DNA from: an uncultured Pseudomonadales bacterium
Lineage (GTDB): Bacteria > Pseudomonadota > Gammaproteobacteria > Pseudomonadales > Azotimanducaceae
Length of the DNA stretch: 64,000 nt
Direction: 5' to 3'
Assembly (NCBI GenBank): GCA_958296195.1
Contig: OY282455.1
Span: 2,728,001-2,792,000, forward strand
Part shown: one piece after another, positions 27,891 through 36,556 of the stretch
Layout: the number at the start of each line of letters is the position of its first letter
Position numbering within the stretch: the first letter of the stretch is position 1
Translations under genes and position numbers: made by a program
The notes under the pieces: model-generated
Told to the model about the DNA's origin: nothing
The model's input: only the letters and a program-made list of their open reading frames with translations
Database searches by the model: none

Positions 27891-30140
27891 CTAGCTGTCC
27901 GCACAGGGTGCTGGGCGGAGGCGCCTGGCGAAGAAGTCCAGAATCAGGTTGAAGCGATGGATGGCCACGGCCCTTTGCTGCATGGAGTGCTTGGCGTTCG
28001 GATAGGCCATCAACTCGAACGGCTGGTTGCGCTCCTGCAGGGCCTGCATCAGCCGCATGGAGTGAGTGAACACTACGTTGTCGTCGGACATGCCGTGCAT
28101 CAGCAGCAGGGCGCCTTGCATGTTGTCGAGGTGGGGCTGCACGGCGCTGGCCTCGTAGCCTTCTGGGTTGTCCGCCGGTTGGCCTAGGTAGCGTTCGGTG
28201 TAGCAACTGTCGTAGATACGCCAATCGGTCACGGGCGCCACTGCCACGGCGGCTTTGAACAGCTTCGGAACTTGGGCGAGGCACATCAGGGCCATGTAGC
28301 CGCCGTAGCTGTGGCCGAACACGCCGATTCGGTCGCCATCGACCCAAGGCAGGGCGGCGGCGAACTCGGCACCTCTGGCTTGGTCGCGCACTTCCACGTC
28401 GCCCAAATGCCGGTGGATGGCGATCTCGAAAACCCGCTCCCGATTGGCGCTGCCGCGATTGTCCAGCTCCAGCACCCCGAAGCCGTGCTGGGCAAACAGT
28501 TGCAGCAGCAGGGGCGGCCAGTCGTTGCGCACCCGCTGAACGCCGGGGCCGCCATAGACGTAAACGATCAAGGGCGCTGGGGCGGCTAGGCACCGCGGGC
28601 GAGTGAGGCGGTAGTGCAGGGTCTGGCCATCCTCCGCCTCGATGGCGCCGAGTTGTGGCCTGACGTGTTCGGCCGCGAATGCATGGTAGGGGTGGTCGGG
28701 GCTGAACTGGACGCGCTTTGCTCCGGTCGAGGTTGCGGTCTCCCACTTTGTTTGGCTATCGATGTTTCCCTGCGCACCCTTTGGCGAACTCGGTGCTTGC
28801 GGGGGATGCCCCAGAGCATTGCCGAACGAAACGCACCGCAAAGGCCGCAAAGGGCCGTCTGGCGGACCGAAGCGGGTTTCCTTGGGCGTCGTTAGGCTGG
28901 AGTGGTGGTCGATGATCCAACTGCGGTCCTCGGTTGCGCTCAGCTCGTGCCAACCCTCGGCGGTCAGGCGCTCAAGCTCGCGGGATTGCAAGTTCAGGCG
29001 GTAGAGGTGCTGTTCGGTGGGCGTCTCGAACCAACCAGAGAAGAAAACCCGCTGCGCATCGGCGCAAAGCACCCGATTGACGCGCCCTCGGCCCGAGGTC
29101 AACCGCTCACAGCCGCCGCCTCGGTAGCGGTGTAGATGGCTTGCGCCATCCCGTTCGGAGGTCCACAAATAGTCGTCCTGGCCGATTGCGGTGAAGTTGT
29201 CGTGCAGGTTGATCCAAGCGGCGGCGTTCTCTTCGATTAGGATGCGTTGGCTTAGGTCGTCCAGCCGGATCAGCTTCAAACGCAGTCGAGTTTGGGTGCG
29301 GTTGAGCATCTGCACCGCTAGGCCGTCCTTGACGAAGGCCACTCGGGCCAGGTAGTCGTCCGCTGCGTCAGCGCAGTGGATCCAACGGGTGGCGCCAGTT
29401 TCGAGATCATGGAGGGCGAGGGTGGTTTGTGGGTTCGCTTCGCCGGCGAAGGGATAGTGTTGCTCGATTAGCTGCGGGCCATCGGCATCGACCTCAAAGC
29501 GATGGCTGGGCTTGACCGGCGACAGGTCCACGCGGGTGAAGGCGATCTGCCGGCCATCCTCCCGCCACCAATGGCCTTCGAAGCGGTGCAGCTCCTCTTG
29601 GGCCAGAAAGTCAGCGCTGCCGAAACTGACGTTGGGGTCCTCGGAGGCGGCGACGGTCTGCGCCGCGCCGTCGTCAAGGGAGCAAACGTAGAGGTTGCCG
29701 TCGCTGACGCAGCTTAGGCGCCGTCCTTGGGGAGCCAGCTTGAGGTCTGTGCAGCGACGGCCCTGCGGGGTCACTTGGCGCACTTCGCCTGTAGCGGCAT
29801 CGAGCAGGTGGCCGGCGCCGTCGGCGATGAGCAGCACCGAGGACCCGTCGGCCAGCCATTGATGGCCGGTGATGCCGGCGGCGAAGGAGCGCCGCCGCTC
29901 CAGCGCCGCCCGCTCCGCAGCGCTAGGCGTTCCGGCGGCTGCCAAGTCCAAGCTCCGAACCCAACACTCGCCTTGGCCCGTGGCTGGGTCGGCCCGCCAG
30001 AGGTCCAGCCGTTCGCTGTTCTCCGCTGCGCCGAGCAGAAAGCTGACACAGGCACCGTTCGGCGCCATCCGCAAATCCCGAGGCGGCTCCGGAAACAGGG
30101 GCGGGTCGGCGAACAACCGTTCAGGAGTCAGCTTCGCCAC
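27891..30140 (-). CDS. S9 family peptidase (dipeptidyl peptidase IV-like)
   Basis: A 749-residue serine peptidase with an N-terminal beta-propeller and C-terminal alpha/beta hydrolase. The nucleophile is in Gly-His-Ser-Tyr-Gly-Gly-Tyr-Met (about residue 611), the Asp in Ser-Asp-Asp-Asn, the His in Lys-His-Ser-Met. The double-Glu loop Ala-Gln-Glu-Glu-Leu-His-Arg, which holds the substrate N-terminus in DPP IV, marks subfamily S9B, so it probably removes N-terminal X-Pro dipeptides. No signal peptide, so likely cytoplasmic, working with the prolidase upstream. Residues about 415-480 contain a Pro/Ser-rich stretch that does not look like the family and is probably an in-frame insertion. Confidence 0.9.
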   Translation of the reverse strand: MAKLTPERLFADPPLFPEPPRDLRMAPNGACVSFLLGAAENSERLDLWRADPATGQGECWVRSLDLAAAGTPSAAERAALERRRSFAAGITGHQWLADGSSVLLIADGAGHLLDAATGEVRQVTPQGRRCTDLKLAPQGRRLSCVSDGNLYVCSLDDGAAQTVAASEDPNVSFGSADFLAQEELHRFEGHWWREDGRQIAFTRVDLSPVKPSHRFEVDADGPQLIEQHYPFAGEANPQTTLALHDLETGATRWIHCADAADDYLARVAFVKDGLAVQMLNRTQTRLRLKLIRLDDLSQRILIEENAAAWINLHDNFTAIGQDDYLWTSERDGASHLHRYRGGGCERLTSGRGRVNRVLCADAQRVFFSGWFETPTEQHLYRLNLQSRELERLTAEGWHELSATEDRSWIIDHHSSLTTPKETRFGPPDGPLRPLRCVSFGNALGHPPQAPSSPKGAQGNIDSQTKWETATSTGAKRVQFSPDHPYHAFAAEHVRPQLGAIEAEDGQTLHYRLTRPRCLAAPAPLIVYVYGGPGVQRVRNDWPPLLLQLFAQHGFGVLELDNRGSANRERVFEIAIHRHLGDVEVRDQARGAEFAAALPWVDGDRIGVFGHSYGGYMALMCLAQVPKLFKAAVAVAPVTDWRIYDSCYTERYLGQPADNPEGYEASAVQPHLDNMQGALLLMHGMSDDNVVFTHSMRLMQALQERNQPFELMAYPNAKHSMQQRAVAIHRFNLILDFFARRLRPAPCADS

Positions 30141-30260
30141 GTTCAGGCAGGCGGTGTCGCAGACCGACGCGAAGGTTTTACCTGGCTGAACACCGATCTC
30201 ACTTGCACCTGCCTCAAATTGGAGCGCACGGCGTCCGCACCACGATATGGAAATTAAATG

Positions 30261-30288
30261 CCTGATGAATCAATGAATTGCCATCAGG
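30261..30288 (-). terminator. candidate terminator after pepQ
   Basis: CCTGATG (30261-30267) and CATCAGG (30282-30288) form a 7-bp stem, with CAAT/ATTG pairing inside the 14-nt loop. On the minus strand the hairpin is followed by ATTTAATTT. It lies 80 bp after the prolidase stop. Confidence 0.42.
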
Positions 30289-30368
30289 TTTCGGCGGCTT
30301 GCAACCTCGAATGGCGATTCCTAGATTGGTTTTTGCTCGGCTGCTGCGCGGTTGGAGGAAACCCACCG

Positions 30369-31703
30369 TCATGCTGTGCGTTGCGCTTGGGCGAAGGCTG
30401 CGCGGGTCAGGTTGCTTGCGCCGTCGGCGGTGACTAGCACGTTGTCCTCAATACGGACGCCGCCGCAGGGCGTCAGCGACTCCACCAGCGGCCAATTCAC
30501 CTCGGCGCCGCCCGGCTGGGTGCGCAGTTCCCGCAGCAGCATGGGAATGAAGTACAGGCCGGGTTCGACGGTGAAGACCATGCCGGCTTCAATGCTGCGC
30601 GTCAGGCGCAAGGTCTCGTGGCCCTTCGGCGGCGGCGCTTCGTCGCCTTGCGGGCTACTTTGCCAGCCGCCGACGTCGTGGGTTTGCAGGCCCAGCAGAT
30701 GGCCGAGGCCGTGGGGCATGAAGGTTTGCGAAACGCCTTGCTCGAAGGCGGCCGCGGCGCTGCACTTGACCAACCCAAAGCGGCGGAGCAGTTCGCAGAG
30801 GCGTCGGTGCATGGCTAGGTGCAGCTCCACATAGTGCAGGCCCGGCTCGATGGTGTCTATGAGGCCGCGCTGCTGTTCGTCCAAGGCGTTGATGAGTTCG
30901 GCGAAGGCGCCGGCCTCCGGCGTTGCCCAGGTTCTGGTGATGTCGCAGCCGTAGCCGCGGCAACTGGCGCCGGCGTCGATCAGCAGGACGCGGCTGCCCG
31001 GCGGGCGGCTGCGGGCATAGTGTTGGTAGTGCAGCACGGCGGCGTGCTCGTCGAGGCCGACGATGCAGGGGTAGGGCAGGTCCGCCTCCGTTTGCTTGGA
31101 CGCCGAGAGGTAGGCGCTTAGGATGTCGAACTCGCTGCCGCCATCGTAGTAGGCATCCCGCGCCGCCAAGTGGCCGGCCACGCCGCTGGCCATGGCTTGA
31201 CGCAGGCAAGCGACCTCAAAGTCCGTTTTCCAGGCCCTTTGATGGTGCAGGCGGTTGACCAGCGAAGCGGGATTCAATTCCGCATCCAGGCTTGCCGGCG
31301 CCCTTGCGCCAATGAAGGCGGTGCGGAGGCGCTTGGCGTCTCTGCGCAGCGCCTCCTCCAATTGCTCCGAATCAGCGAAAACAGCCAGTTCAAAGTGCGC
31401 AGCCGCCCAGTCCGGCAAGTCCGGCGGCAAGTGCCAGTAGTCTTCGGGCCGGTGAAAGTAGAGCTTGGGCCGGCGCCCGGGCGCGAAAAGCAGGGCGGCG
31501 CCGACGCAACCGCGGTGCGGAAACCAGAGAGCGAAGTGGGGATTGGGCCGAAAGAACGCCTCCAAATCGTCAAACAGATGGCGTTGCGGCACCCCGGCCG
31601 CGACTATGGCGGCCGCAAAGCCGGCCGCCTCCAAGGCTTGTTCCCATTGCGCCGCCACGGAGCGCAAATGGGCTTGGTATTGCTGTTCGTCCACGCTTTC
31701 CAT
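30369..31703 (-). CDS. pepQ: Xaa-Pro dipeptidase (prolidase)
   Basis: A 444-residue M24B metallopeptidase splitting X-Pro dipeptides. All five metal ligands are visible: Asp in Leu-Ile-Asp-Ala-Gly, Asp in Gly-Cys-Asp-Ile-Thr-Arg-Thr, His in Pro-His-Gly-Leu-Gly-His, Glu in Thr-Val-Glu-Pro-Gly and Glu in Gly-Val-Arg-Ile-Glu-Asp-Asn. The N-terminal domain matches the gammaproteobacterial PepQ type. ATG 31703 was chosen over the upstream TTG because Met-Glu-Ser begins the recognisable domain. It precedes the DPP IV-like gene on the same strand and could finish its X-Pro products. Confidence 0.93.
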   Translation of the reverse strand: MESVDEQQYQAHLRSVAAQWEQALEAAGFAAAIVAAGVPQRHLFDDLEAFFRPNPHFALWFPHRGCVGAALLFAPGRRPKLYFHRPEDYWHLPPDLPDWAAAHFELAVFADSEQLEEALRRDAKRLRTAFIGARAPASLDAELNPASLVNRLHHQRAWKTDFEVACLRQAMASGVAGHLAARDAYYDGGSEFDILSAYLSASKQTEADLPYPCIVGLDEHAAVLHYQHYARSRPPGSRVLLIDAGASCRGYGCDITRTWATPEAGAFAELINALDEQQRGLIDTIEPGLHYVELHLAMHRRLCELLRRFGLVKCSAAAAFEQGVSQTFMPHGLGHLLGLQTHDVGGWQSSPQGDEAPPPKGHETLRLTRSIEAGMVFTVEPGLYFIPMLLRELRTQPGGAEVNWPLVESLTPCGGVRIEDNVLVTADGASNLTRAAFAQAQRTA

Positions 31704-31845
31704 CGCCACCCATTTTAGCCTAGCGGCCCCAATCCGCGAGTGTTTCAAGAAATGGTCCCCTGAAGGGTTTTACTGTATACGTTACGAGGCAGCGATAAGA
31801 TCGTCTGAGTGAAAGCAGCGGAGTTGGGTTAAAACGGATGGCAGG

Positions 31846-32120
31846 GTGAAGTTTAAGCACAAAGGCCTAGAAGCATTGATGGAGAGCGATGACTCTCGCC
31901 ATCTCCAAGCGGATCTAATTCCGCGCATCAAGCATGTACTTCTGCTTCTGGAGGCAGCCCAGTCGCCGTTGAGCATTGATACGCGTCCTGGATTCCGTTT
32001 GCACCAGCTCAAGGGCGACCGCAGGGACAATGGAGCATAAGTGTTTCCCGCAATTGGCGGATTGTGTTCCGATTCGTTGATGGAGAGGCGGTAGACGTCG
32101 ACTTGGTCGACTATCACTAA
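31846..32120 (+). pseudogene. higB: HigB-type toxin, frameshifted
   Basis: From GTG 31846 the frame reads Lys-Phe-Lys-His-Lys-Gly-Leu-Glu and Pro-Gly-Phe-Arg-Leu-His-Gln-Leu-Lys-Gly-Asp-Arg-Arg-Asp and then hits TAA at 32038. In the next frame the typical HigB end follows: Trp-Ser-Ile-Ser-Val-Ser-Arg-Asn-Trp-Arg-Ile-Val-Phe-Arg-Phe, Asp-Gly-Glu-Ala and Val-Asp-Tyr-His before TAA at 32118. One missing base near 32026-32031 explains this. HigB is a RelE-fold ribosome-dependent mRNase. GTATAC at 31773-31778 upstream may be part of an operator. A sequencing error or recoding could also explain the break. Confidence 0.75.
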
Positions 32121-32155
32121 CCACCTGCCCAATTGGGCAGGGGAAATCGCCTCCA

Positions 32156-32410
32156 TCAGGCCGCTTGGCGTCGCCGGCGTTCTTGAGCGAGATCGTAGAT
32201 GGCTTGCAGCCGCATCCAAGTGTCAGCGTCGCTCCAGCCGAGGTGTTCCAGAGAGAGCGCGATGGCTGGCGTTATGCCCTGCTTGCCGTTCAGCACCCGC
32301 GACAGCCTATTCCGCGACAGCCCCAAATGTTTAGCGCATTCGGCCACTGTCCAGCCCATCGCGTCTATGTCATAGCGGATGCCGCAGCCTGGATGAGGTG
32401 GATTGTTCAT
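32156..32410 (-). CDS. higA: HigA-type antitoxin (HTH XRE)
   Basis: An 84-residue HigA protein: Asn-Asn-Pro-Pro-His-Pro-Gly at the N-terminus, an HTH with Thr-Val-Ala-Glu-Cys-Ala-Lys-His-Leu-Gly-Leu-Ser-Arg-Asn-Arg-Leu-Ser, Asn-Gly-Lys-Gln-Gly-Ile-Thr-Pro, and Asp-Thr-Trp-Met-Arg-Leu-Gln-Ala-Ile-Tyr-Asp-Leu. GGAGC lies just before ATG 32410. Normally higA follows higB on the same strand; here it is convergent with the broken higB, 36 bp apart tail to tail, so the usual co-expression cannot occur. Confidence 0.85.
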   Translation of the reverse strand: MNNPPHPGCGIRYDIDAMGWTVAECAKHLGLSRNRLSRVLNGKQGITPAIALSLEHLGWSDADTWMRLQAIYDLAQERRRRQAA

Positions 32411-32508
32411 GTTGCTCCTGCTTGCTCGACTGTGGGCGCATCTGGGCCTCATCGTACCCCAAATAGCCTCGTTTAGCTAAATCAAAACAGCCGCCGGCAC
32501 AGCGCGGC

Positions 32509-32539
32509 TTGCCACCGATACTCCATTCTGTGGTAGATT
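32509..32539 (+). promoter_or_regulatory. candidate promoter of the molybdenum hydroxylase operon
   Basis: TTGCCA (32509-32514) and TAGATT (32534-32539) with TGG just before the latter, forming an extended -10. The 19-bp spacer is long. It lies 65 bp upstream of the first gene. Confidence 0.33.
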
Positions 32540-32603
32540 GCGCCCCGATGCGGCTTGCGCCATGATGTGCAGCCGAAACCCCGGAATTGAACAGGGAGGA
32601 TGC

Positions 32604-33485
32604 ATGGGGGAATTCGCCTATGTGGCGCCAACCAGCGTGGCCGACGCCATCGACGTTCTGCAGGAGCACGCCCGCAGCGGGCGGCGCGTCCAGGCGCTGG
32701 CCGGCGGCACCGATCTCTTGGTTCAGTTGCGGGGGGTGGACAAGGCCCCTAGAACCATCGTTGACGTCAAGAAGATTGAGGAAACCAATCGTTTGGACAT
32801 CGGCAGCGACGAGATCTACATCGGCGCCGCCATTCCCAGCGCCTTGTTGAACGAAAACGCGGAGTTGAAGGCTCTGCTGCCGGGCTTGGTCGAGGCGGCG
32901 GATCTAATCGGCTCCTCGCAGATCCAGGGGCGGGCCACCTTGGGCGGCAACCTCTGCAATGCCTCCCCCGCGGCGGACACTACCCCAGCGATGATCGCCA
33001 ACCGAGGTGTTTGCGTCATCGCCAGCGGCGGCGGCAGCCGGGAAATGCCGGTGGAGGCGTTCTGCACCGGCGTCGGTGTCAACGCCTTGGCCGCCGACGA
33101 GTTTTTGCTTGGCTTGAAGTTCCCGCGCCCTCCGGCGCGCACCGGGGACGCCTACCTGCGCTTCATCCCGCGCACCGAAATGGACATTGCCGTGGCGGGC
33201 TGCGGGGTCAGCCTGACCTTGGACGACACCGGCGTCTGCACAGCGGCGCGGGTGGGCATCGGCGCCGTGGCGCCGACGCCGCTTCGGGTGGACGCCGCCG
33301 CCGAGGCGCTGCTCGGCACCGGAGTGGGAGATGCGGCCTTGGCCGCGGCGGGCGTGGCCTGCACGGCGGCGTCCTCGCCGATATCGGACAAGCGGGGCAC
33401 CGTGCAATACCGCCGCAAGGTCGTCGCCGTGCTCTGCCGGCGCGCCGGTGCCATCGCCCGGGGGCGCGCCCTCGGCGCAGCCTAA
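32604..33485 (+). CDS. xanthine dehydrogenase family, FAD-binding subunit
   Basis: A 293-residue FAD subunit of a molybdenum hydroxylase. It has both FAD motifs, Ala-Gly-Gly-Thr-Asp-Leu-Leu-Val (33-40) and Thr-Leu-Gly-Gly-Asn-Leu-Cys-Asn (112-119), and the CO-dehydrogenase-type C-terminal domain. It passes electrons from the iron-sulfur subunit to an acceptor. GGGAGG upstream of ATG 32604 fixes the start. The order FAD subunit, iron-sulfur subunit, Mo subunit, with 12- and 53-bp gaps, makes one operon in the cytoplasm. Confidence 0.92.
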   Translation: MGEFAYVAPTSVADAIDVLQEHARSGRRVQALAGGTDLLVQLRGVDKAPRTIVDVKKIEETNRLDIGSDEIYIGAAIPSALLNENAELKALLPGLVEAADLIGSSQIQGRATLGGNLCNASPAADTTPAMIANRGVCVIASGGGSREMPVEAFCTGVGVNALAADEFLLGLKFPRPPARTGDAYLRFIPRTEMDIAVAGCGVSLTLDDTGVCTAARVGIGAVAPTPLRVDAAAEALLGTGVGDAALAAAGVACTAASSPISDKRGTVQYRRKVVAVLCRRAGAIARGRALGAA

Positions 33486-33497
33486 GGAGTCGCATCA

Positions 33498-33977
33498 ATG
33501 AGCAAGATTCACGTTCAGACCACCATCAACGGCGAGCAGGTCGATTTCCTGTGTCCGCCCCAGCAGTCCCTACTTGAAGCCCTGCGCGAGACCTTGGGCA
33601 TGCTGGGTACCAAGGAAGGCTGCGGCACCGGCGATTGCGGTGCCTGCTCGATCATTCTCAACGGGCGTCTGGTCTGCTCCTGCCTCATGTTGGCCGCGGA
33701 GGCGCAAGGGCAGGAGATGACCACCATTGAAGGCATCGCCGACGCGGACGGGCTGCATGTCCTGCAGGAGAAGTTCCTTGAGCATGCGGCGCTGCAGTGC
33801 GGCATTTGCACACCTGGGTTCATCGTCGCCGCCAAGGCCCTGCTGGACCGGGATCCCAACCCTGACGAGCGGACCATCCGCTATTGGCTGGCCGGCAATC
33901 TATGCCGTTGCACGGGGTACGACAAGATCGTCAGGGCCGTTCAGGACGCCGCGCAGCAGTTGGCCTACGAGGCCTAG
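33498..33977 (+). CDS. xanthine dehydrogenase family, [2Fe-2S] subunit
   Basis: A 159-residue iron-sulfur subunit with two [2Fe-2S] sites. The plant-ferredoxin-type cluster uses Cys42, Cys47, Cys50 and Cys62; the second uses Cys101, Cys104, Cys136 and Cys138 in the Cys-Gly-Ile-Cys and Cys-Arg-Cys-Thr-Gly-Tyr motifs. All eight ligands are intact. It links the Mo and FAD subunits on either side. Confidence 0.95.
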   Translation: MSKIHVQTTINGEQVDFLCPPQQSLLEALRETLGMLGTKEGCGTGDCGACSIILNGRLVCSCLMLAAEAQGQEMTTIEGIADADGLHVLQEKFLEHAALQCGICTPGFIVAAKALLDRDPNPDERTIRYWLAGNLCRCTGYDKIVRAVQDAAQQLAYEA

Positions 33978-34030
33978 CCCAATTCAGAAATCAACGCCTT
34001 TAATCAATTGATCCCTTAAGGAGGCTGAAA

Positions 34031-36289
34031 ATGGCGGAAGCCGTGGACTATCAGGTTTTGGGAACCCGGCCCGTGCGCCCGGACGGGGTGGACAAGGTGA
34101 CTGGCCGGGCGCAGTTCGGCGCCGACCAGAACCTTCCGAACATGCTGCATGGCAAAATTTTGCGCAGCCCCCACGCCCACGCCCGCATCAAGCGGGTGGA
34201 CCTTTCCAAGGCGCTGGCCATGGACGGAGTGTGCGCTGCGGTCACCGGAGCGGACTTTCCCACCGTCGCCAGCGGCGTGTCCATCGGTGAGGCCGGTGGG
34301 GACGTAATGGATATCGCGCACAACGTCATGGCTAGGGACAAGGCGCTCTACCACGGCCATGCGGTGGCCGCGGTGGCGGCGACCTCCTTGGAAATCGCCG
34401 AGCAGGCCCTTGACGCCATAGACGTGGAGTACGAAGTCCTGCCGCCGGTGCTTGACGTCCTGCAGGCCATGGCCCCGGCCGCCCCGCTGCTCGACGAAAA
34501 CTGCTTCACCAAAAACCTGCCGGAGAAGCCGGACAAGCCCAGCAACGTCGCCTCGGTGATGGCTCTGTCCAGAGGCGACGTAGAGGCCGGCTTCGAGCAG
34601 GCGGACCTGGTGGTGGAGGGCGAGTACCGCATCCCCATGGCCCATCAAGGCTACATTGAGCCGCACGCCTGCACGGCCACCGTCAATGAAGAGGGCAAGG
34701 CCACCGTCTGGTGCTGCACCCAAGGCCAATTCGACTTCCGCACCGCCATCGCCAAGATCCTGGACTGGAAGGTCGGCGACATGAAGGTCGTTCCCTCCGA
34801 GATCGGCGGCGGCTTCGGCGGCAAGACGGTGGTTTACCTGGAGCCGGTGGCGGTGCTGCTGTCGCAGCGGGCGGGCCGCCCGGTGAAGATGGTGATGAGT
34901 CGGGAGGAGGTGTTCCGCGCCACCGGCCCCACCTCCGGCACCGTTTGCCGGGTCAAGGTGGGCGCCAAGCAGAACGGCCGCATCACCGCGGCCAAGGCGT
35001 GGCTGGCCTACGAGTCTGGCGCCTTCCCGGGAGCGCCCGTGGGCCCCGGCGCCATGTCCATCTTCGCGCCCTACGATTTGGAGAACTTTTTGGTGGAGGG
35101 CCACGAAGTGCGGGTGAACAAGCCCAAGGTGGCCGCCTACCGCGCCCCGGGAGCGCCACAGTCCATGCATGCCATGGAGGTGGCCTTGGACGACCTAGCC
35201 CGGCAACTGAACATGGACCCCCTGGACCTGCGCATGGTCAACGCCGCCGACGAAGGCACGCAGGCGCCCTATGGCCCGAAGTTCCCGGCCATCGGCTTCA
35301 AGGCCTGCATTGAAGCGGCGAAGAAGCACCCGAACTACACAGCGCCGCTGCTGGAAGGGGCCGGCCGCGGCGTCGCCGCCGGGTTTTGGTTCAACGTCGG
35401 CATGCAGTCCAGCGCCGAGGTGCGCCTCAATGAGGACGGCACGGTCATCGTCATGGAGGGCAACCCGGACATCGGCGGCTCCCGCGCCTCCATGAGCCTG
35501 ATGGCGGCGGAGACCTTGGGCGTTCCCTATGAGCAGGTCAAAACCTACGTCGGGGACACCGAAAGCACCGGCTTTTGCAACCTGACCGGCGGCAGCCGCA
35601 CCACCTTCGCCACGGGAATGGCCGTGGTGCGGGCCTGCGAGGACATCATCGCGCAGTGCAGGTCCCGGGCTGCGGCCACTTGGGGAGTGGACGAGGAGCA
35701 GGTGGAGTGGCGGGACGGCCAGGCCGTTCCGGCACCGGGGGTCAATGCGGACGTCAACCCCTTGAGCCTTGCGGACTTGGCGGCCGGCGCACCGAGAACC
35801 GGCGGCCCCATTTTGGGCCGGGCGTCCTTGAACGCCCAAGGCGCCGGCGCCAGTTTCTCCGTTAACTTCACCGACCTTAAGGTGGATCAGGAAACCGGCG
35901 CCGTGGAGGTGCTGTCCTTCACCGCGGTGCAGGACGCCGGCAAGGCCATTCATCCCGCCTATGTGGAGGGGCAGATGCAAGGCGGCGCCGCCCAAGGCTT
36001 GGGCTGGGCGCTCAACGAGGAGTACATCTACGACGCCGACGGGGTGATGGAGAACGCCGGCTTTCTGGACTACCGAGTGCCCGTGGCGTCGGATTTGCCC
36101 ATGATCGACACCGAGATAGTCGAGGTGCGCAATCCGAGCCATCCGTACGGGGTGCGCGGCGTTGGCGAAACGCCCATCGTGGCGCCGCTGGCGGCTACGG
36201 CCAACGCGGTGCGGGACGCCATCGGCATTCGCATCAACGACCTGCCGCTGTCGCCGCCGCGCATCCTCGCGGCGCTCGGCGGCGAATGA
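34031..36289 (+). CDS. xanthine dehydrogenase family, molybdopterin-binding subunit
   Basis: A 752-residue catalytic subunit. It shows Ser-Pro-His-Ala-His-Ala-Arg-Ile near the N-terminus, Thr-Gln-Gly-Gln-Phe, Gly-Gly-Gly-Phe-Gly-Gly-Lys, Ala-Tyr-Arg-Ala-Pro-Gly and the catalytic Val-Gly-Glu with Glu713. The Cys-containing loop that binds copper in true CO dehydrogenase is replaced by Ala-Tyr-Arg-Ala-Pro-Gly-Ala-Pro, so it hydroxylates some other substrate, such as an aldehyde, N-heterocycle or aromatic CoA; which one cannot be told. AAGGAGG lies ahead of ATG 34031. Confidence 0.93.
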   Translation: MAEAVDYQVLGTRPVRPDGVDKVTGRAQFGADQNLPNMLHGKILRSPHAHARIKRVDLSKALAMDGVCAAVTGADFPTVASGVSIGEAGGDVMDIAHNVMARDKALYHGHAVAAVAATSLEIAEQALDAIDVEYEVLPPVLDVLQAMAPAAPLLDENCFTKNLPEKPDKPSNVASVMALSRGDVEAGFEQADLVVEGEYRIPMAHQGYIEPHACTATVNEEGKATVWCCTQGQFDFRTAIAKILDWKVGDMKVVPSEIGGGFGGKTVVYLEPVAVLLSQRAGRPVKMVMSREEVFRATGPTSGTVCRVKVGAKQNGRITAAKAWLAYESGAFPGAPVGPGAMSIFAPYDLENFLVEGHEVRVNKPKVAAYRAPGAPQSMHAMEVALDDLARQLNMDPLDLRMVNAADEGTQAPYGPKFPAIGFKACIEAAKKHPNYTAPLLEGAGRGVAAGFWFNVGMQSSAEVRLNEDGTVIVMEGNPDIGGSRASMSLMAAETLGVPYEQVKTYVGDTESTGFCNLTGGSRTTFATGMAVVRACEDIIAQCRSRAAATWGVDEEQVEWRDGQAVPAPGVNADVNPLSLADLAAGAPRTGGPILGRASLNAQGAGASFSVNFTDLKVDQETGAVEVLSFTAVQDAGKAIHPAYVEGQMQGGAAQGLGWALNEEYIYDADGVMENAGFLDYRVPVASDLPMIDTEIVEVRNPSHPYGVRGVGETPIVAPLAATANAVRDAIGIRINDLPLSPPRILAALGGE

Positions 36290-36464
36290 GTTGCCGATGT
36301 TCGGCGTTCGCCGGTGCGGTCGGTCCTAGCCCGGATGGTTCGCGAGGGCCCTAAGGTTTGCACTATACGCCACCCTCGGTCTGTGCTTAGGATTGCATGA
36401 TAACTATCTGAAAGGAAATAATATTTCTTTCTGGAGAAAGCGGTTTGCGGGGACGTTTGGACAG

Positions 36465-36485
36465 CCCCGCCAAATGCTGGCGGGG
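36465..36485. other. 8-bp perfect hairpin in the moaD-like gene leader
   Basis: CCCCGCCA (36465-36472) and TGGCGGGG (36478-36485) enclose a five-base loop. It follows an AT-rich imperfect inverted repeat at about 36410-36431. No T-run follows. The 267-bp leader between the Mo subunit and the small MoaD-like gene holds no other gene; the hairpin may be a weak terminator or part of a structured leader. Confidence 0.4.
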
Positions 36486-36556
36486 AGAGTGGAGATGCAC
36501 ATCCTGAACGGGGCCGGCAGGCGCTCCCGGCAAGTCTGAGGGGGGCTTGGTCGCAC

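Noticed and set aside
34031-36289. Aerobic CO dehydrogenase (CoxL)
   Set aside because: The Cys-bearing active-site loop of form I CoxL is absent; the sequence there is Ala-Tyr-Arg-Ala-Pro-Gly.
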